From contig SUTV01000002.1 of the NCBI GenBank assembly GCA_015152515.1, positions 186,001 to 250,000 on the forward strand: a stretch of 64,000 bases of DNA, written 5' to 3'. The notes beneath the pieces are model-generated. The model was not told where the DNA came from and did not search any database. It saw nothing but the letters and a program-made list of their open reading frames with translations. Shown piece by piece: positions 20,245 through 30,218 of this stretch. The position numbers were made by a program, and so were the translations under genes. The number at the start of each line of letters is the position of its first letter. Position 1 is the stretch's first letter. This stretch comes from Cyanobacteria bacterium SIG29 (lineage in GTDB: Bacteria > Cyanobacteriota > Vampirovibrionia > Gastranaerophilales > Gastranaerophilaceae).

Positions 20245-21220
20245 AAGTCCTTTCTTTTGAAAAATGTTTTTCAATCATTTCTTCAAAACAAGCCATAATT
20301 TTATCTTCAAAGTGAATTCCATAGTGTTGATTAATTTCTCTAATAAAATAACAAGGACTTGTTACATTTATTTCAATGACTTTTTCTTCAATAACATCTA
20401 AACCAATAAGATAAATACCTTTTTTACTTAAAGTGCTTGCAATTTCTTGCGCCATAATTCTTTCATTTTCAGATAGTTTTGTGCCTTTAAAATATTTATC
20501 ATTATGAATAGAAAATTTAAAATTATGTTCGGCTGGAAGTTTTTGAATACATTCTTCCATTACAGTTTCGCCGATAATTAAAACTCTTTTATCTCCATAT
20601 TTTGCTTCTGGAAGATATTTTTGAACCATGACAGGAGTTTTTCCTTCTTCTGTCATATTGTTTATTATGGTTAAAAGATTTTTATCTTCGCTGTTCATGT
20701 AATATACACCACTGCCAAAACAACGATTTAATGGTTTTAAAATTGCTTCTTTTTCTTTTTCTACAAATTCCATAATTAATTCAGCACAACTTGTAATAAT
20801 ATTTTTTGGTGCGTGGTTTGGGAAATAATTAACATGGAATTTTTCATTGAAGTTTTTAACTTCATTTGGGTCATTAATAAGCAAAGTTTTTTCCCTATCA
20901 ACATAGTCAAAAACATAGCAAGCGTTTATGTAATTTATATCAACAGGAGGGTCTGGTCTAAAAAATACAACATCATAGTCATTTACTAAATGTTTATTTT
21001 GGTTTTTTTCGCAGAAAATATTTTCATCTTTTAAAGTAGATTTTCTTGATGAAACACAAGCTTTTGCGTTTTCTATAAAAAGGTCGCGTTTAATAGCAAT
21101 ATCTACAATATAATTTCTTTTTAGAAATTCTTTTATGAACCAAAAGTTTGTTACTAAATCATTAAATTCAAAGTATTTTAGTTCTATATCATCAATTATA
21201 AATAAAATCTTTTTAGTCAT
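20228..21220 (-). CDS. gshB: Glutathione synthase (prokaryotic ATP-grasp)
   Basis: VVFFRPDPPVDINYI.ACYVFDY; EAILKPLNRCFGSGVYYM; VMVQKYLPEAKYGDKRVLIIGE; GLDVIEEKVIEINVTSPC. Confidence 0.9.
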   Translation of the reverse strand: MTKKILFIIDDIELKYFEFNDLVTNFWFIKEFLKRNYIVDIAIKRDLFIENAKACVSSRKSTLKDENIFCEKNQNKHLVNDYDVVFFRPDPPVDINYINACYVFDYVDREKTLLINDPNEVKNFNEKFHVNYFPNHAPKNIITSCAELIMEFVEKEKEAILKPLNRCFGSGVYYMNSEDKNLLTIINNMTEEGKTPVMVQKYLPEAKYGDKRVLIIGETVMEECIQKLPAEHNFKFSIHNDKYFKGTKLSENERIMAQEIASTLSKKGIYLIGLDVIEEKVIEINVTSPCYFIREINQHYGIHFEDKIMACFEEMIEKHFSKERTYAVKR

Positions 21221-21269
21221 TTTCTAACCTTTTTATTTAATTTATCACTTAAAATCCAAAGTGCAAACA

Positions 21270-22160
21270 CTACTTTTGGCTATTATTTAGCGCAATATTT
21301 AGTATTCCATTTGCCTCTTTTAATTTTATTTTTGCTTCTTCATTTGTTAGGTTGCATTTTATCTGTAAAATAGCTTCTTTAACATTGTAATTATTCTGTT
21401 CAAGATATTGTTTTGCAAGTGTTTGTTCACATTGAGCAATGTCTGCAACAATTCTTTGGGCTCTATCTTTTAGTTTTATGTTTGTTGGTTTAACATCAAT
21501 CATAAGGTTTTTATATACTTTTCCGATTTTTACCATAGCGCCAGTTGTAAGCATATTTAAAACCATTTTTTGAGCTGTTCCAGCTTTCATTCTAGTTGAG
21601 CCTGTAATTGCTTCAGCACCTGTTTCGATACAAATATTTATATCTGCAAATTCGCTCATTTTTGCGTTAGGGTTACAAGTTATGGCGATAGTTTTAATAT
21701 TTTTTTCTTTTGCTAATTTTAAAATTTCTATAACATAATTAGCATTGCCACTTGCTGAAATTGAAACGACTGTATCATTTTCGTTTATGTTTAATTTATT
21801 AAAATCTTCTTGAGCAAGTTCAATGCTATCTTCAGCACCTTCAATAGCAAATCTTAAAGCTTTGTCTCCGCCTGCAATTATCCCTTGCACCATATCAGGT
21901 GATGAGCTAAAGGTTGGAGGGCATTCAGACGCATCTAACACGCCAAGTCTTCCGCTTGTTCCAGCTCCAAAATAAAATAATCTGCCATCTTTTAGAAAGT
22001 TTTGACTAATAATATCAATTGCTTTTGAAATAGGTTCTAAATTTTCTTGTATTTTTTGTGCTACTTTTAAATCTTCGTTGTTTATCATTTGTGCAATTTC
22101 GTAAGAGCTTGCACTATCGATGTTTATAGTATTAGGATTTGTTTTCTCTGTAATTATCAT
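21270..22160 (-). CDS. murQ: N-acetylmuramic acid 6-phosphate etherase
   Basis: GRLFYFGAGTSGRLGVLDASECPPTFSSSPDMVQGIIAGGDKALRFAIEGAED; TGSTRMKAGTAQKMVLNMLTT. Confidence 0.95.
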   Translation of the reverse strand: MIITEKTNPNTINIDSASSYEIAQMINNEDLKVAQKIQENLEPISKAIDIISQNFLKDGRLFYFGAGTSGRLGVLDASECPPTFSSSPDMVQGIIAGGDKALRFAIEGAEDSIELAQEDFNKLNINENDTVVSISASGNANYVIEILKLAKEKNIKTIAITCNPNAKMSEFADINICIETGAEAITGSTRMKAGTAQKMVLNMLTTGAMVKIGKVYKNLMIDVKPTNIKLKDRAQRIVADIAQCEQTLAKQYLEQNNYNVKEAILQIKCNLTNEEAKIKLKEANGILNIALNNSQK

Positions 22161-23005
22161 AATACTTCTTCAACTCCTGTTTGTATTGTTTTTAGGCCTT
22201 CAAAAATGTCAAAATTATCATTAAATTTTGTGGTCAATTTTGGCTCTAAAACAAAAAAGGTTGAACCACTACCAGACATTAATGAGCCTTTTAATTTTGA
22301 TTTTATTTCTCTTAAAATTTCATAGCTTGGAAATAACGCATTTTCTAAATTGTTATAAATTAAGGTTTTATCAAATTCGCCTTTTTCTAATAATTCAATT
22401 AACTTTTTAGTATTATTTGGAATAGTTTTATCTTCTAATTGAGCAAATTTTGTATATGCTTCTTTTGCACTTATACCAAGATTTTTAGGTTTAACTAAAG
22501 ATACATTTTGTTCAACAAAAGGTAATTTTTGTGTAATTTCACCGCGAGAAGTGCATAGCATACATCCACCATTTAAACAAAAATTCAAATCAGAACCCAT
22601 TGAAGCGCATAATTCTTCAAGTTGAGATTTTGATAATTTATTAAATGTTTTATTTAAGGCGAATAAAGTGCCAGCAGCATTCGTGCTTCCACCTGCCAAA
22701 CCAGCAGAAATTGGAATGTTTTTTTCAATAAAAACAGTTATTTTTTTGTTTTTTATATTTGCTATATCTAAATATTTTTGTATGGCTTTATAAACTAAAT
22801 TTTTTTCGTTATATGGAATTTCATCTGAATTTCCACTTAAAAAGATTTCATTTTGATTATTTTCTCCAATTTCAAAGGTTAAATAATCATACAAATTTAT
22901 TGTTTGCATAATAGATTGAAGATTATGAAAGCCATCTTCTCTTTTGTTTAAAACTTCAAGTGTAAGATTAATTTTTGCAGGTGTTTTAACTTTTAGTTTA
23001 ATCAT
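22157..23005 (-). CDS. ispE: 4-diphosphocytidyl-2-C-methyl-D-erythritol kinase
   Basis: KTPAKINLTLEVLNKREDGFHNLQSIMQTINLYD; PISAGLAGGSTNAAGTL; MSGSGSTFF. Confidence 0.95.
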   Translation of the reverse strand: MIKLKVKTPAKINLTLEVLNKREDGFHNLQSIMQTINLYDYLTFEIGENNQNEIFLSGNSDEIPYNEKNLVYKAIQKYLDIANIKNKKITVFIEKNIPISAGLAGGSTNAAGTLFALNKTFNKLSKSQLEELCASMGSDLNFCLNGGCMLCTSRGEITQKLPFVEQNVSLVKPKNLGISAKEAYTKFAQLEDKTIPNNTKKLIELLEKGEFDKTLIYNNLENALFPSYEILREIKSKLKGSLMSGSGSTFFVLEPKLTTKFNDNFDIFEGLKTIQTGVEEVL

Positions 23006-23838
23006 AAGTTTGATTTCAGCTTTTCGCTTAATTCTCCCATTTGTTTAATAGAAAGAGTTTCGCCTCTTAAATTTTCATTAATATTTAGTTCTGATAATGT
23101 TTTTTCAACTGCGTTTTTAGCGTAGCCAACATTTATCAATGAATTTTTTATATTTTTTCTTCTTGTTGCAAAACAACCTTTAACTACTTTTTTAAAGAAA
23201 TCATAGTTGGAAAGTTGTAATAAAGGTTCTTTTCTAACATTTAATTTAACGATGGCAGAATCAACCTTTGGCGATGGGAAGAAAGATTTTGAACCAACTT
23301 TTTTAACAAATTCAATATCTGCCCAAAATTGAGCTAATACTGAAAGCAAGCCAAATTCTTTAGATGGTGATGATTCATTTGCTACAAGTCTTTTTGCTAC
23401 TTCATATTGAACCATTAAAACAACTTGAGAAATTGAATTTCTGTTTTTGTTATCTAAATCATTAACTTCGCCAAGTAAGTGCGCTAAAATTGGAGAAGTT
23501 ATGTAGTATGGTATATTAGCAACTATTTTAATATTTTCACCAAATTGTGATAAATCGGTTTTTAAAATATCATTATGGATAATTTCTAAATTGTCAGTGT
23601 CGATTTTAGATATTTCATTAACCATATCTTCATCTAATTCAACAGCATAAACCTTTTTTGCAAGTTTAACTAATTGTTCAGTTACAAAACCAAGTCCAGG
23701 ACCTATTTCAACAACGATATCATCTTTTGTGATGTCAGATGTATCAAGGATTGTTTCAATAGCTTTTTCATCAATTAAAAAATTTTGACCTAATCTTTTT
23801 TTTGCTCTAAATTTTCTTGCGCGTTCAAAATAGTTCAT
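23002..23838 (-). CDS. rsmA: 16S rRNA (adenine1518/1519-N6) dimethyltransferase
   Basis: KKRLGQNFLIDEKAIETIL; VVEIGPGLGFVTEQL; IVANIPYYITSPILAHLL. Confidence 0.96.
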   Translation of the reverse strand: MNYFERARKFRAKKRLGQNFLIDEKAIETILDTSDITKDDIVVEIGPGLGFVTEQLVKLAKKVYAVELDEDMVNEISKIDTDNLEIIHNDILKTDLSQFGENIKIVANIPYYITSPILAHLLGEVNDLDNKNRNSISQVVLMVQYEVAKRLVANESSPSKEFGLLSVLAQFWADIEFVKKVGSKSFFPSPKVDSAIVKLNVRKEPLLQLSNYDFFKKVVKGCFATRRKNIKNSLINVGYAKNAVEKTLSELNINENLRGETLSIKQMGELSEKLKSNL

Positions 23839-23840
23839 AA

Positions 23841-26153
23841 TTAATCTTCTTCAATGTATGAAACAATTTTGTTAATGTTTGTATTAAAGCCTTTAATACC
23901 TTCATTAGCAGCAGCTGTTTGAGTCGCAATGTATGTAAGAACATCTTTAATTTCATAATTATTATGTTCTTCTGACATAGCATCAATTAATTTATCAAAT
24001 TTAGTAGATAAATTATCAATTTTTTCTTCAAGAGCAACGATTTGTTTAGATTGAAAATCAATTTTTTCTTTCATAGCTGTTTCAAGCTCTGTGAATTTAT
24101 TATTATTTTCTTCTGATAATTTATCGATTTTCGCATTTAATGAATCAATATCTGGAGTTAATGCAGTATTTAACTGAACCATAATTCCTGTTAATTGACT
24201 TTTTATTTCAGAAATATCTTCAGCTGGTAAAGAAGAAACTGTCTTTTCTAATTCTGAAATTTTTTCTAATGATTCATCTGTTTCTTCTTTTAATTCATTA
24301 AGGTTTTCAGCATTAATATTTTGAGAATTTGTTTTTAAAGTAGCAATATCATTTGCCATATTGTTCAAAATACCACCTGTTGCATCAATCCATTCTGCTA
24401 AATAGATAAATGCATTATTAATATTTTGATTTGCAGTTAGGTTTGTCTGCATTAATTTAACCATTTCTGTAAGTTTTTCACTAATTAATGTGAATTTTAA
24501 ATCAGGGTTAAATTCTGCTCTTTGTATATCTAATGCTTGAATAGTATTCTTAAAAGTCTCAAGATATGATTTAAATTCTTTATTTGATTCATCTGCAGAT
24601 AGAATTAATTTGTTTGTTCTAATGCTAATGCTAGAAATATCATTATTTAATTCTTCAAATTTTTCTTTTAAAGAATTAATATCGTTTGTTGTTGTGTTAG
24701 TCTTATCATCAAGGAATTGATGTAATTTTAGGAAGTCTGATTCAATGTCTAAAAGGGTATAAATGTATGAATCAGCATCGTTTCTAGTTGAACGAGTAAT
24801 TGTATTTAATTCGCCTGATAAGTTTTCTAATTGGTCTTTGATGTTTGGTACATCTTCAATAATCTTACTTGCATTTGTTAAATTTTGAGTAAGTTCGTTG
24901 ATTTTCGTATCTAATTCATCACTACGGTTAGAAATATTATCTATTCTACTTACCCATTCATTTAATAAGCCAATATTTTCATATATCAAATCAACTTTTG
25001 AAGAAATCATATCTTCTTCAAAAGCATTATTCATTGTTGAAACTTTTTCATTGATAACGTCAACTTTTGCAGCCCAATCATTGATTGCAGATAAGTTTTC
25101 GTAAACGATATCCATTTTGTTTGTAATATCTTCAAAATCAAGTTCTTCCGAAAAAGTATTTTCAAATTTTTCTTTGATAATTGAAATTGTATTAGATATG
25201 TTTTTTGTATCTGCCATAAATGCGCTAAGTGATGCAATTTTAGATTGCATATCAGTCATAGCACCATCAACAGAGTCGATTTTTGATGTCCAATTGTTTA
25301 ATGCGCTGATGTTTTCATAAATGATATCAACTTTTTCTGCAACATCATCAAAGTCTATGCTTTCGCCAAGTCTAGCATAAACGTTTTCTATTGATTGGTT
25401 AATGTAACCAACTTTATCAATCCAAGTGCGAATTATAGATAAACTGTCATAAATTTCATCAATTTTTGATAATTGATTCGCAAAATCTTTATTTTCAAAG
25501 TCAGCTTGGAAACCTTTGAATTTTGTTTGTAATTCTTTTATTAGTGTATTTGTTTGTTTAATGCTTTTTTGTTGAACACTACTTAAATCTGCCATTATTG
25601 AACTAATTTGGTCAATATCTGGAGTGTTTTCAACTTTTGTAACCATTTGTTCTATGTATGTAGAAAGGTTTTTGTGCAAGTTTTCTAACTGATTTTCAAG
25701 TCTTTTAATTCCTTCTGAATTATCAACAACTTGAGCACCTTCTTTTATTGCAGTTAATTCTTGGTAAATATTTTCATTTGTTTTTAGTGCTAAATCTAAT
25801 TGTTGCTTTTGAAATTCTTCAAATTCTGCACTTGTAAGTGCTAGATTTTGAACATTTTGTAGGTTTTCTATGTGTTGACTAACACTGTTTGAATTTTCTT
25901 TTAATTCATTAATATCGCTAAATAAATCTTTTAATAGTGCTTCGTTGCAATTGTCAATTTGGTCTGCAAGTGTTTCAAGCTTATCTTTAATATCTTGAAA
26001 ATTTAATTTTGCTTGTGTATCAGTAATTAAGCCTTCAATTGCTTCAACAGAACTTTTAATTTCTAAAACATCTATTTCCTTAATTGCATCAAGACTATTT
26101 ATTTTTTCACAAACTTCTTCCAAAATCTCTTCGTAATTATTTTCAGTCGCCAT
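23841..26153 (-). CDS. Large coiled-coil protein with internal K[IVM]DxxYENLSxxNxW repeats (unknown function)
   Basis: 770-aa ORF, almost entirely heptad-like helix; no signal peptide or TM; four recognisable internal repeats. Confidence 0.8.
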   Translation of the reverse strand: MATENNYEEILEEVCEKINSLDAIKEIDVLEIKSSVEAIEGLITDTQAKLNFQDIKDKLETLADQIDNCNEALLKDLFSDINELKENSNSVSQHIENLQNVQNLALTSAEFEEFQKQQLDLALKTNENIYQELTAIKEGAQVVDNSEGIKRLENQLENLHKNLSTYIEQMVTKVENTPDIDQISSIMADLSSVQQKSIKQTNTLIKELQTKFKGFQADFENKDFANQLSKIDEIYDSLSIIRTWIDKVGYINQSIENVYARLGESIDFDDVAEKVDIIYENISALNNWTSKIDSVDGAMTDMQSKIASLSAFMADTKNISNTISIIKEKFENTFSEELDFEDITNKMDIVYENLSAINDWAAKVDVINEKVSTMNNAFEEDMISSKVDLIYENIGLLNEWVSRIDNISNRSDELDTKINELTQNLTNASKIIEDVPNIKDQLENLSGELNTITRSTRNDADSYIYTLLDIESDFLKLHQFLDDKTNTTTNDINSLKEKFEELNNDISSISIRTNKLILSADESNKEFKSYLETFKNTIQALDIQRAEFNPDLKFTLISEKLTEMVKLMQTNLTANQNINNAFIYLAEWIDATGGILNNMANDIATLKTNSQNINAENLNELKEETDESLEKISELEKTVSSLPAEDISEIKSQLTGIMVQLNTALTPDIDSLNAKIDKLSEENNNKFTELETAMKEKIDFQSKQIVALEEKIDNLSTKFDKLIDAMSEEHNNYEIKDVLTYIATQTAAANEGIKGFNTNINKIVSYIEED

Positions 26154-26299
26154 TTTGCACTCTCTATTTTTTAACCATATTATCCTTCTATAATAGCAAA
26201 CATAAGCGATATCGTCACAATTTATTGATTTAAAATTGTTTGTATTGGTTTGATGTGGTCAAAAAGCTTGTTATTATTGACTTTTGGAAAAATAAAATA

Positions 26300-26485
26300 T
26301 TACAAATGATTAAGTTTGTTAATTCTACCTTTTTTGTAATGATAATACAAATTTGAGCCATCTTTTTTTAGACAAAAGTATAACCAATAAAAATAGGCAT
26401 TAAGTGTAATGAAGCAATATAGAAAATACCTTATTATAAAAAGGTAAATCCTCAACTCTTCTGATTGCTTATTCTTAGTGCTCAT
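26300..26485 (-). CDS. Small putative membrane protein (61 aa)
   Basis: ORF downstream of the GH57 gene with SD AGGAAGG; central hydrophobic segment IYLFIIRYFLYCFITLNAYFYWLYF. Confidence 0.4.
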   Translation of the reverse strand: MSTKNKQSEELRIYLFIIRYFLYCFITLNAYFYWLYFCLKKDGSNLYYHYKKGRINKLNHL

Positions 26486-26511
26486 TCCCTTCCTTCTCGG
26501 AAGGGTTTTCT

Positions 26512-28758
26512 TTATGGTCTAGTTAATGAAAGAGGAATATCTTTTGGATAAATTTCTTCTGTTACACCACTACAACCTGTAATTACAAAGAAATCAAAAT
26601 TTTCATTTCTTTCTATATTTAAATCTTCAAAAGGTATGCAAACTTCAAAAATTTCTTTGTGTTCATATTTTATATGATGTCCCCAGTGAAGTTCCCATAA
26701 TCCATCTTTAACTGCACGAGAATATTGTAGAGGATATTTTCTATTGCTAGTTAGTGCAAATTTAACTTCGTGATTATATCCATCAAGTAAAACAGGAAGT
26801 AAGCTATCTTTTTTGTTTGTTGTTCTTGTTGGAGAAGCAAGACTTTCTTCACTATTGTATGTTTTTATGTATACATAAATTGAAAAATATTCTTTAAAGC
26901 TTTCTTTTCTGCTCATTAAATATTTGTTGATATCAAAACGCATGTATAAATTATCTTTATCAGTGCCAAAATAAATTCTATCAATTAATTTGTTTTCTTG
27001 AATAACAGGACCGTCTGGGATATCAATACACCCAGCTGAAAGCCATTCATCATTATCTTTTACCATACCATTTATTAATGGAGTTATATTTCTTTTTGGG
27101 TTTTTTAAAGGTTTTCCCATAAATGAAATTAAAGGCATTTCTAAATAGCTTGGTATTGGTTTTTCAATAATGTTATAAACATTTTTTAAATGTTCTCTAA
27201 ACATAAAATCAAAAATATGATCTTGCCCAGAATTATTTGGTTCGCCATACCACCAGAACCAGTCAGAACCTTCTGCAATATAAATTTCATCTTTTGCATT
27301 TTTTATTTGTTCTTTTGATAATCTGCCAGAATTTTCAGCTTCTTTTAAATCATTTCTTGTTTGGACTAAATATTTCCAAGCTAAATTTTTTGTTGGTTCT
27401 GCTATCCATAATTGGAATTCTTGGTTTACCCAAGAGCCTGAAGTTACTTTTTTAAGTAATTTTTCTGTTTTTTTATTTTTTTCAATATAATCACTAATTA
27501 AAACTGTCTTTATTGCTTTATCATTGTTAATTAGTGAATAAATTCTTTCTAAGAAAATAGCACCGTCTTGTTCATATGAATCCCAATTGTTTTCACCATC
27601 CATAGCGATTGTGAACAAGTGTTTTTTGTCTGGTGAATTTTTAAGTTTATCATATACTGTTTTTATTCTGTCAAATAAATCATTAGCGCATAATGTGCTA
27701 TTGTGATGAGCATATTCAAAGTTTATTAAGTTAGGAATAATTGAATCTCTGAATACTAAATTGATTTCTTTTTCGCGTTTTGTTTTGTATAAATATAAAG
27801 AGCAAACGTCGTATGGGTCTTCGTAACAACCTCTAAAATCTCTTATAAATTCTTTTTTTAGTGAGTTTGATAAAACACTTTCATCACTTATTGCCCATTC
27901 AAAGCCTAAGTTTGCAACAACATCAAGTGTTTTTTGGCTTATACAGTGTTCGCTAGGCCAAAAACCTTTTGGTTTTCTTCCGAAAGTTTTTTCTATTTTT
28001 TCAATAGCTAGTTTGATTTGTTCTTTTATATCTATCATTAAAGCTATTTTACAATCAGGCATAGCATATTTTAATGCAGGTGTTTTTAAATCATTTGGAT
28101 TGATTAAAATTGGCGCAATAGGGTGATTGTATGGGCTTGTGATTATTTCAATTCTTTTGTCATCTTGATATTTTTTGAAAGTAGGAATAATTTGTTTGAT
28201 GATTTTTCTATTTAAATTTATTAAATCTTGTCTATCTTTAAGAGTATAATTTCTTCCCTTTTTTTCAAATTTCTTTAATTCTGGATATACTTCTTTCCAA
28301 CTTGGGTCAAACCAAACAAGATTGAAAAGCATCATAATGTCGCTATATTCTTCAAGTGAAAAATTTTCAATACCGATTTCAGCATTAGAATATCTTTTTA
28401 TGTATAATTCGTTATATCTAGGATTTTTTGAAATTAATGTTTCATAATTTGCATCAAAAAAGTAATTAAGAATATACAATTTATCATCATCGGTTAATTC
28501 TTCAACAGGTGTAACTGCAAGTTTGGAGTGAATATCGTGACCTTCTTTGCTATAATCTTCAATTGCATCAATGAGTTCAGCCCCAATACTAAAATTTAGT
28601 TTTATATTTGGAAATTTATCCAAAATTAAAACCATATCTAAATAGTCTTTTATCGCGTGCAATCTAGCCCAAGGCATTAATCTGATGCCGTTTGGTTGGG
28701 TTTGATAATTTGGTTGGTGAAAGTGCCAAACAAAAGCTACGGATAATTCTTTTTGCAT
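26512..28758 (-). CDS. GH57 family glycoside hydrolase (alpha-amylase/amylopullulanase-like)
   Basis: VAFVWHFHQPNYQ, GFWPSEHCISQKTLDVVANLGFEWAISDESVL, MDGENNWDSYE; C-terminal DOMON-like extension. Confidence 0.9.
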   Translation of the reverse strand: MQKELSVAFVWHFHQPNYQTQPNGIRLMPWARLHAIKDYLDMVLILDKFPNIKLNFSIGAELIDAIEDYSKEGHDIHSKLAVTPVEELTDDDKLYILNYFFDANYETLISKNPRYNELYIKRYSNAEIGIENFSLEEYSDIMMLFNLVWFDPSWKEVYPELKKFEKKGRNYTLKDRQDLINLNRKIIKQIIPTFKKYQDDKRIEIITSPYNHPIAPILINPNDLKTPALKYAMPDCKIALMIDIKEQIKLAIEKIEKTFGRKPKGFWPSEHCISQKTLDVVANLGFEWAISDESVLSNSLKKEFIRDFRGCYEDPYDVCSLYLYKTKREKEINLVFRDSIIPNLINFEYAHHNSTLCANDLFDRIKTVYDKLKNSPDKKHLFTIAMDGENNWDSYEQDGAIFLERIYSLINNDKAIKTVLISDYIEKNKKTEKLLKKVTSGSWVNQEFQLWIAEPTKNLAWKYLVQTRNDLKEAENSGRLSKEQIKNAKDEIYIAEGSDWFWWYGEPNNSGQDHIFDFMFREHLKNVYNIIEKPIPSYLEMPLISFMGKPLKNPKRNITPLINGMVKDNDEWLSAGCIDIPDGPVIQENKLIDRIYFGTDKDNLYMRFDINKYLMSRKESFKEYFSIYVYIKTYNSEESLASPTRTTNKKDSLLPVLLDGYNHEVKFALTSNRKYPLQYSRAVKDGLWELHWGHHIKYEHKEIFEVCIPFEDLNIERNENFDFFVITGCSGVTEEIYPKDIPLSLTRP

Positions 28759-28893
28759 ACTTTTTTACCTGTTTTGATAAATAATATCATTTTTTTTTTA
28801 ATTATACAATACGCTCCAATATTGATTTTGAAGGAAATGTTAAGATATTTAACAAATACTTGTAATGAACAAATACGTTAGTATTATTGGATG

Positions 28894-29088
28894 TTGAGTG
28901 TATTTGATACATTTTATTTTTAAAAAACTTGAAATCCCCACTGTACAAGAACATGAAATAATGCTTTAATGTATTCAATGAGATTTAAGTAAGTGAAAGA
29001 ACCTGTAATAAAAGTTTAGTCGAAAGACTATTAGGGAGAGGAGATTTGGAGTAAATCCAAACGAGGCCGCAAGAAGAGCGGCTTTTTT
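28894..29088 (+). ncRNA. Unassigned structured RNA candidate, terminated intrinsically
   Basis: Promoter-like TTGTAA-N16-TATTAT (28860-28887); hairpins TAGTC-GAAA-GACTA and TTTGGA-gtaaa-TCCAAA; terminator GCCGC..GCGGC-T6; no ORF. Confidence 0.45.
29066..29088 (+). terminator. Intrinsic terminator of the plus-strand RNA candidate
   Basis: GCCGCaagaagaGCGGCTTTTTT. Confidence 0.75.
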
Positions 29089-29104
29089 ATTGCCTAATTT
29101 TAAA

Positions 29105-30157
29105 TTACATTCTAGAAAAAACTTCTACTTCTAATGAATCCATTGTGTTTGCTAAAAAGTATGCGCTAGATGCTATCATTGCTGCATTATCTGTGCAATA
29201 TTTCATTTCAGGAGCATATATGTTGTAGCCTTGTTCTCTAAGTGCAAAAAGTTTTTTTCTAATTTCAGAGTTTGCTGCTACTCCTCCTGCTAAAACGATT
29301 GTATTTGAATTTATTGCATCTGCTGCTTTTTTTGTTTTTTTGAATAAAGTAGTACTTACTGTTTCTTGGAAACTTGCAGCAATATCTGCTTTTGGAAGTT
29401 CTTCATATTCTTTTTTTAATTTTTGAATTAATTGAAGTGAGGCTGTTTTTAAACCTGAAAAACTAAAATCATATTCATTTTGGAGTTTTGCTTCAGGAAG
29501 TTTAAATGCGTGTGGGTTGCCAGTTTGTGCTAATTTATCTAAATTGATACCACCTGGGTATGGCAATCCAATTAATCTTGCTACTTTATCGTAGGCTTCA
29601 CCAATAGCATCATCTATTGTTTCACCAATAATGCGTTGTTCTGTATAGCTTTTAACTTCAATAATCTGTGTATGACCACCGCTTATTAAAAGTGCAATAA
29701 AAGGTGGTTTTAAATCTGTATTTAAATAGTTTGCGCAAACGTGTGCGTTTAAGTGATTTACGCCTATAAATGGTTTATCATTTGCTAATGCAAGAGCTTT
29801 TCCTGCATTCATACCAACCAAAAGAGAACCAACTAAGCCTGGTCCTACTGTTGCTGCAAATGCTGTAATATCGTTTGGAGTTAAATTTGCTTGTTCAAAT
29901 GCTTGAGCTATAACTAAATTTATAGCTTCTAAATGTTCTCTAGCTGCAACTTCTGGAACTACTCCACCAAATTCTATATGGGTTTTAATTTGAGAAGCTA
30001 CGACATTTGATAGAACTTCTCTACCATTTTTTACGATGGCTGCTGCTGTTTCATCACAACTTGATTCGATAGCAAAAATTATATTGTCTTCTTTGCTATC
30101 TGGTCCAATTAATACTGGTTTATCTGTGATTGTAGTTCTAAATTCTTTAACAGGCAT
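29105..30157 (-). CDS. tsaD: tRNA N6-adenosine threonylcarbamoyltransferase
   Basis: IFAIESSCDETAAAIV, GVNHLNAHVCANYL, LLISGGHTQIIEV, LAGGVAANSEIRKKL. Confidence 0.96.
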   Translation of the reverse strand: MPVKEFRTTITDKPVLIGPDSKEDNIIFAIESSCDETAAAIVKNGREVLSNVVASQIKTHIEFGGVVPEVAAREHLEAINLVIAQAFEQANLTPNDITAFAATVGPGLVGSLLVGMNAGKALALANDKPFIGVNHLNAHVCANYLNTDLKPPFIALLISGGHTQIIEVKSYTEQRIIGETIDDAIGEAYDKVARLIGLPYPGGINLDKLAQTGNPHAFKLPEAKLQNEYDFSFSGLKTASLQLIQKLKKEYEELPKADIAASFQETVSTTLFKKTKKAADAINSNTIVLAGGVAANSEIRKKLFALREQGYNIYAPEMKYCTDNAAMIASSAYFLANTMDSLEVEVFSRM

Positions 30158-30218
30158 TTTATTCTCCGATATTTTATTCTATAATAACACTTAAATAGTT
30201 TTTGTGTGAGGATTTATT

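Noticed and set aside
24898-25320. ORFs in other frames inside the coiled-coil gene
   Set aside because: Shadow ORFs created by repetitive helix-coding sequence.
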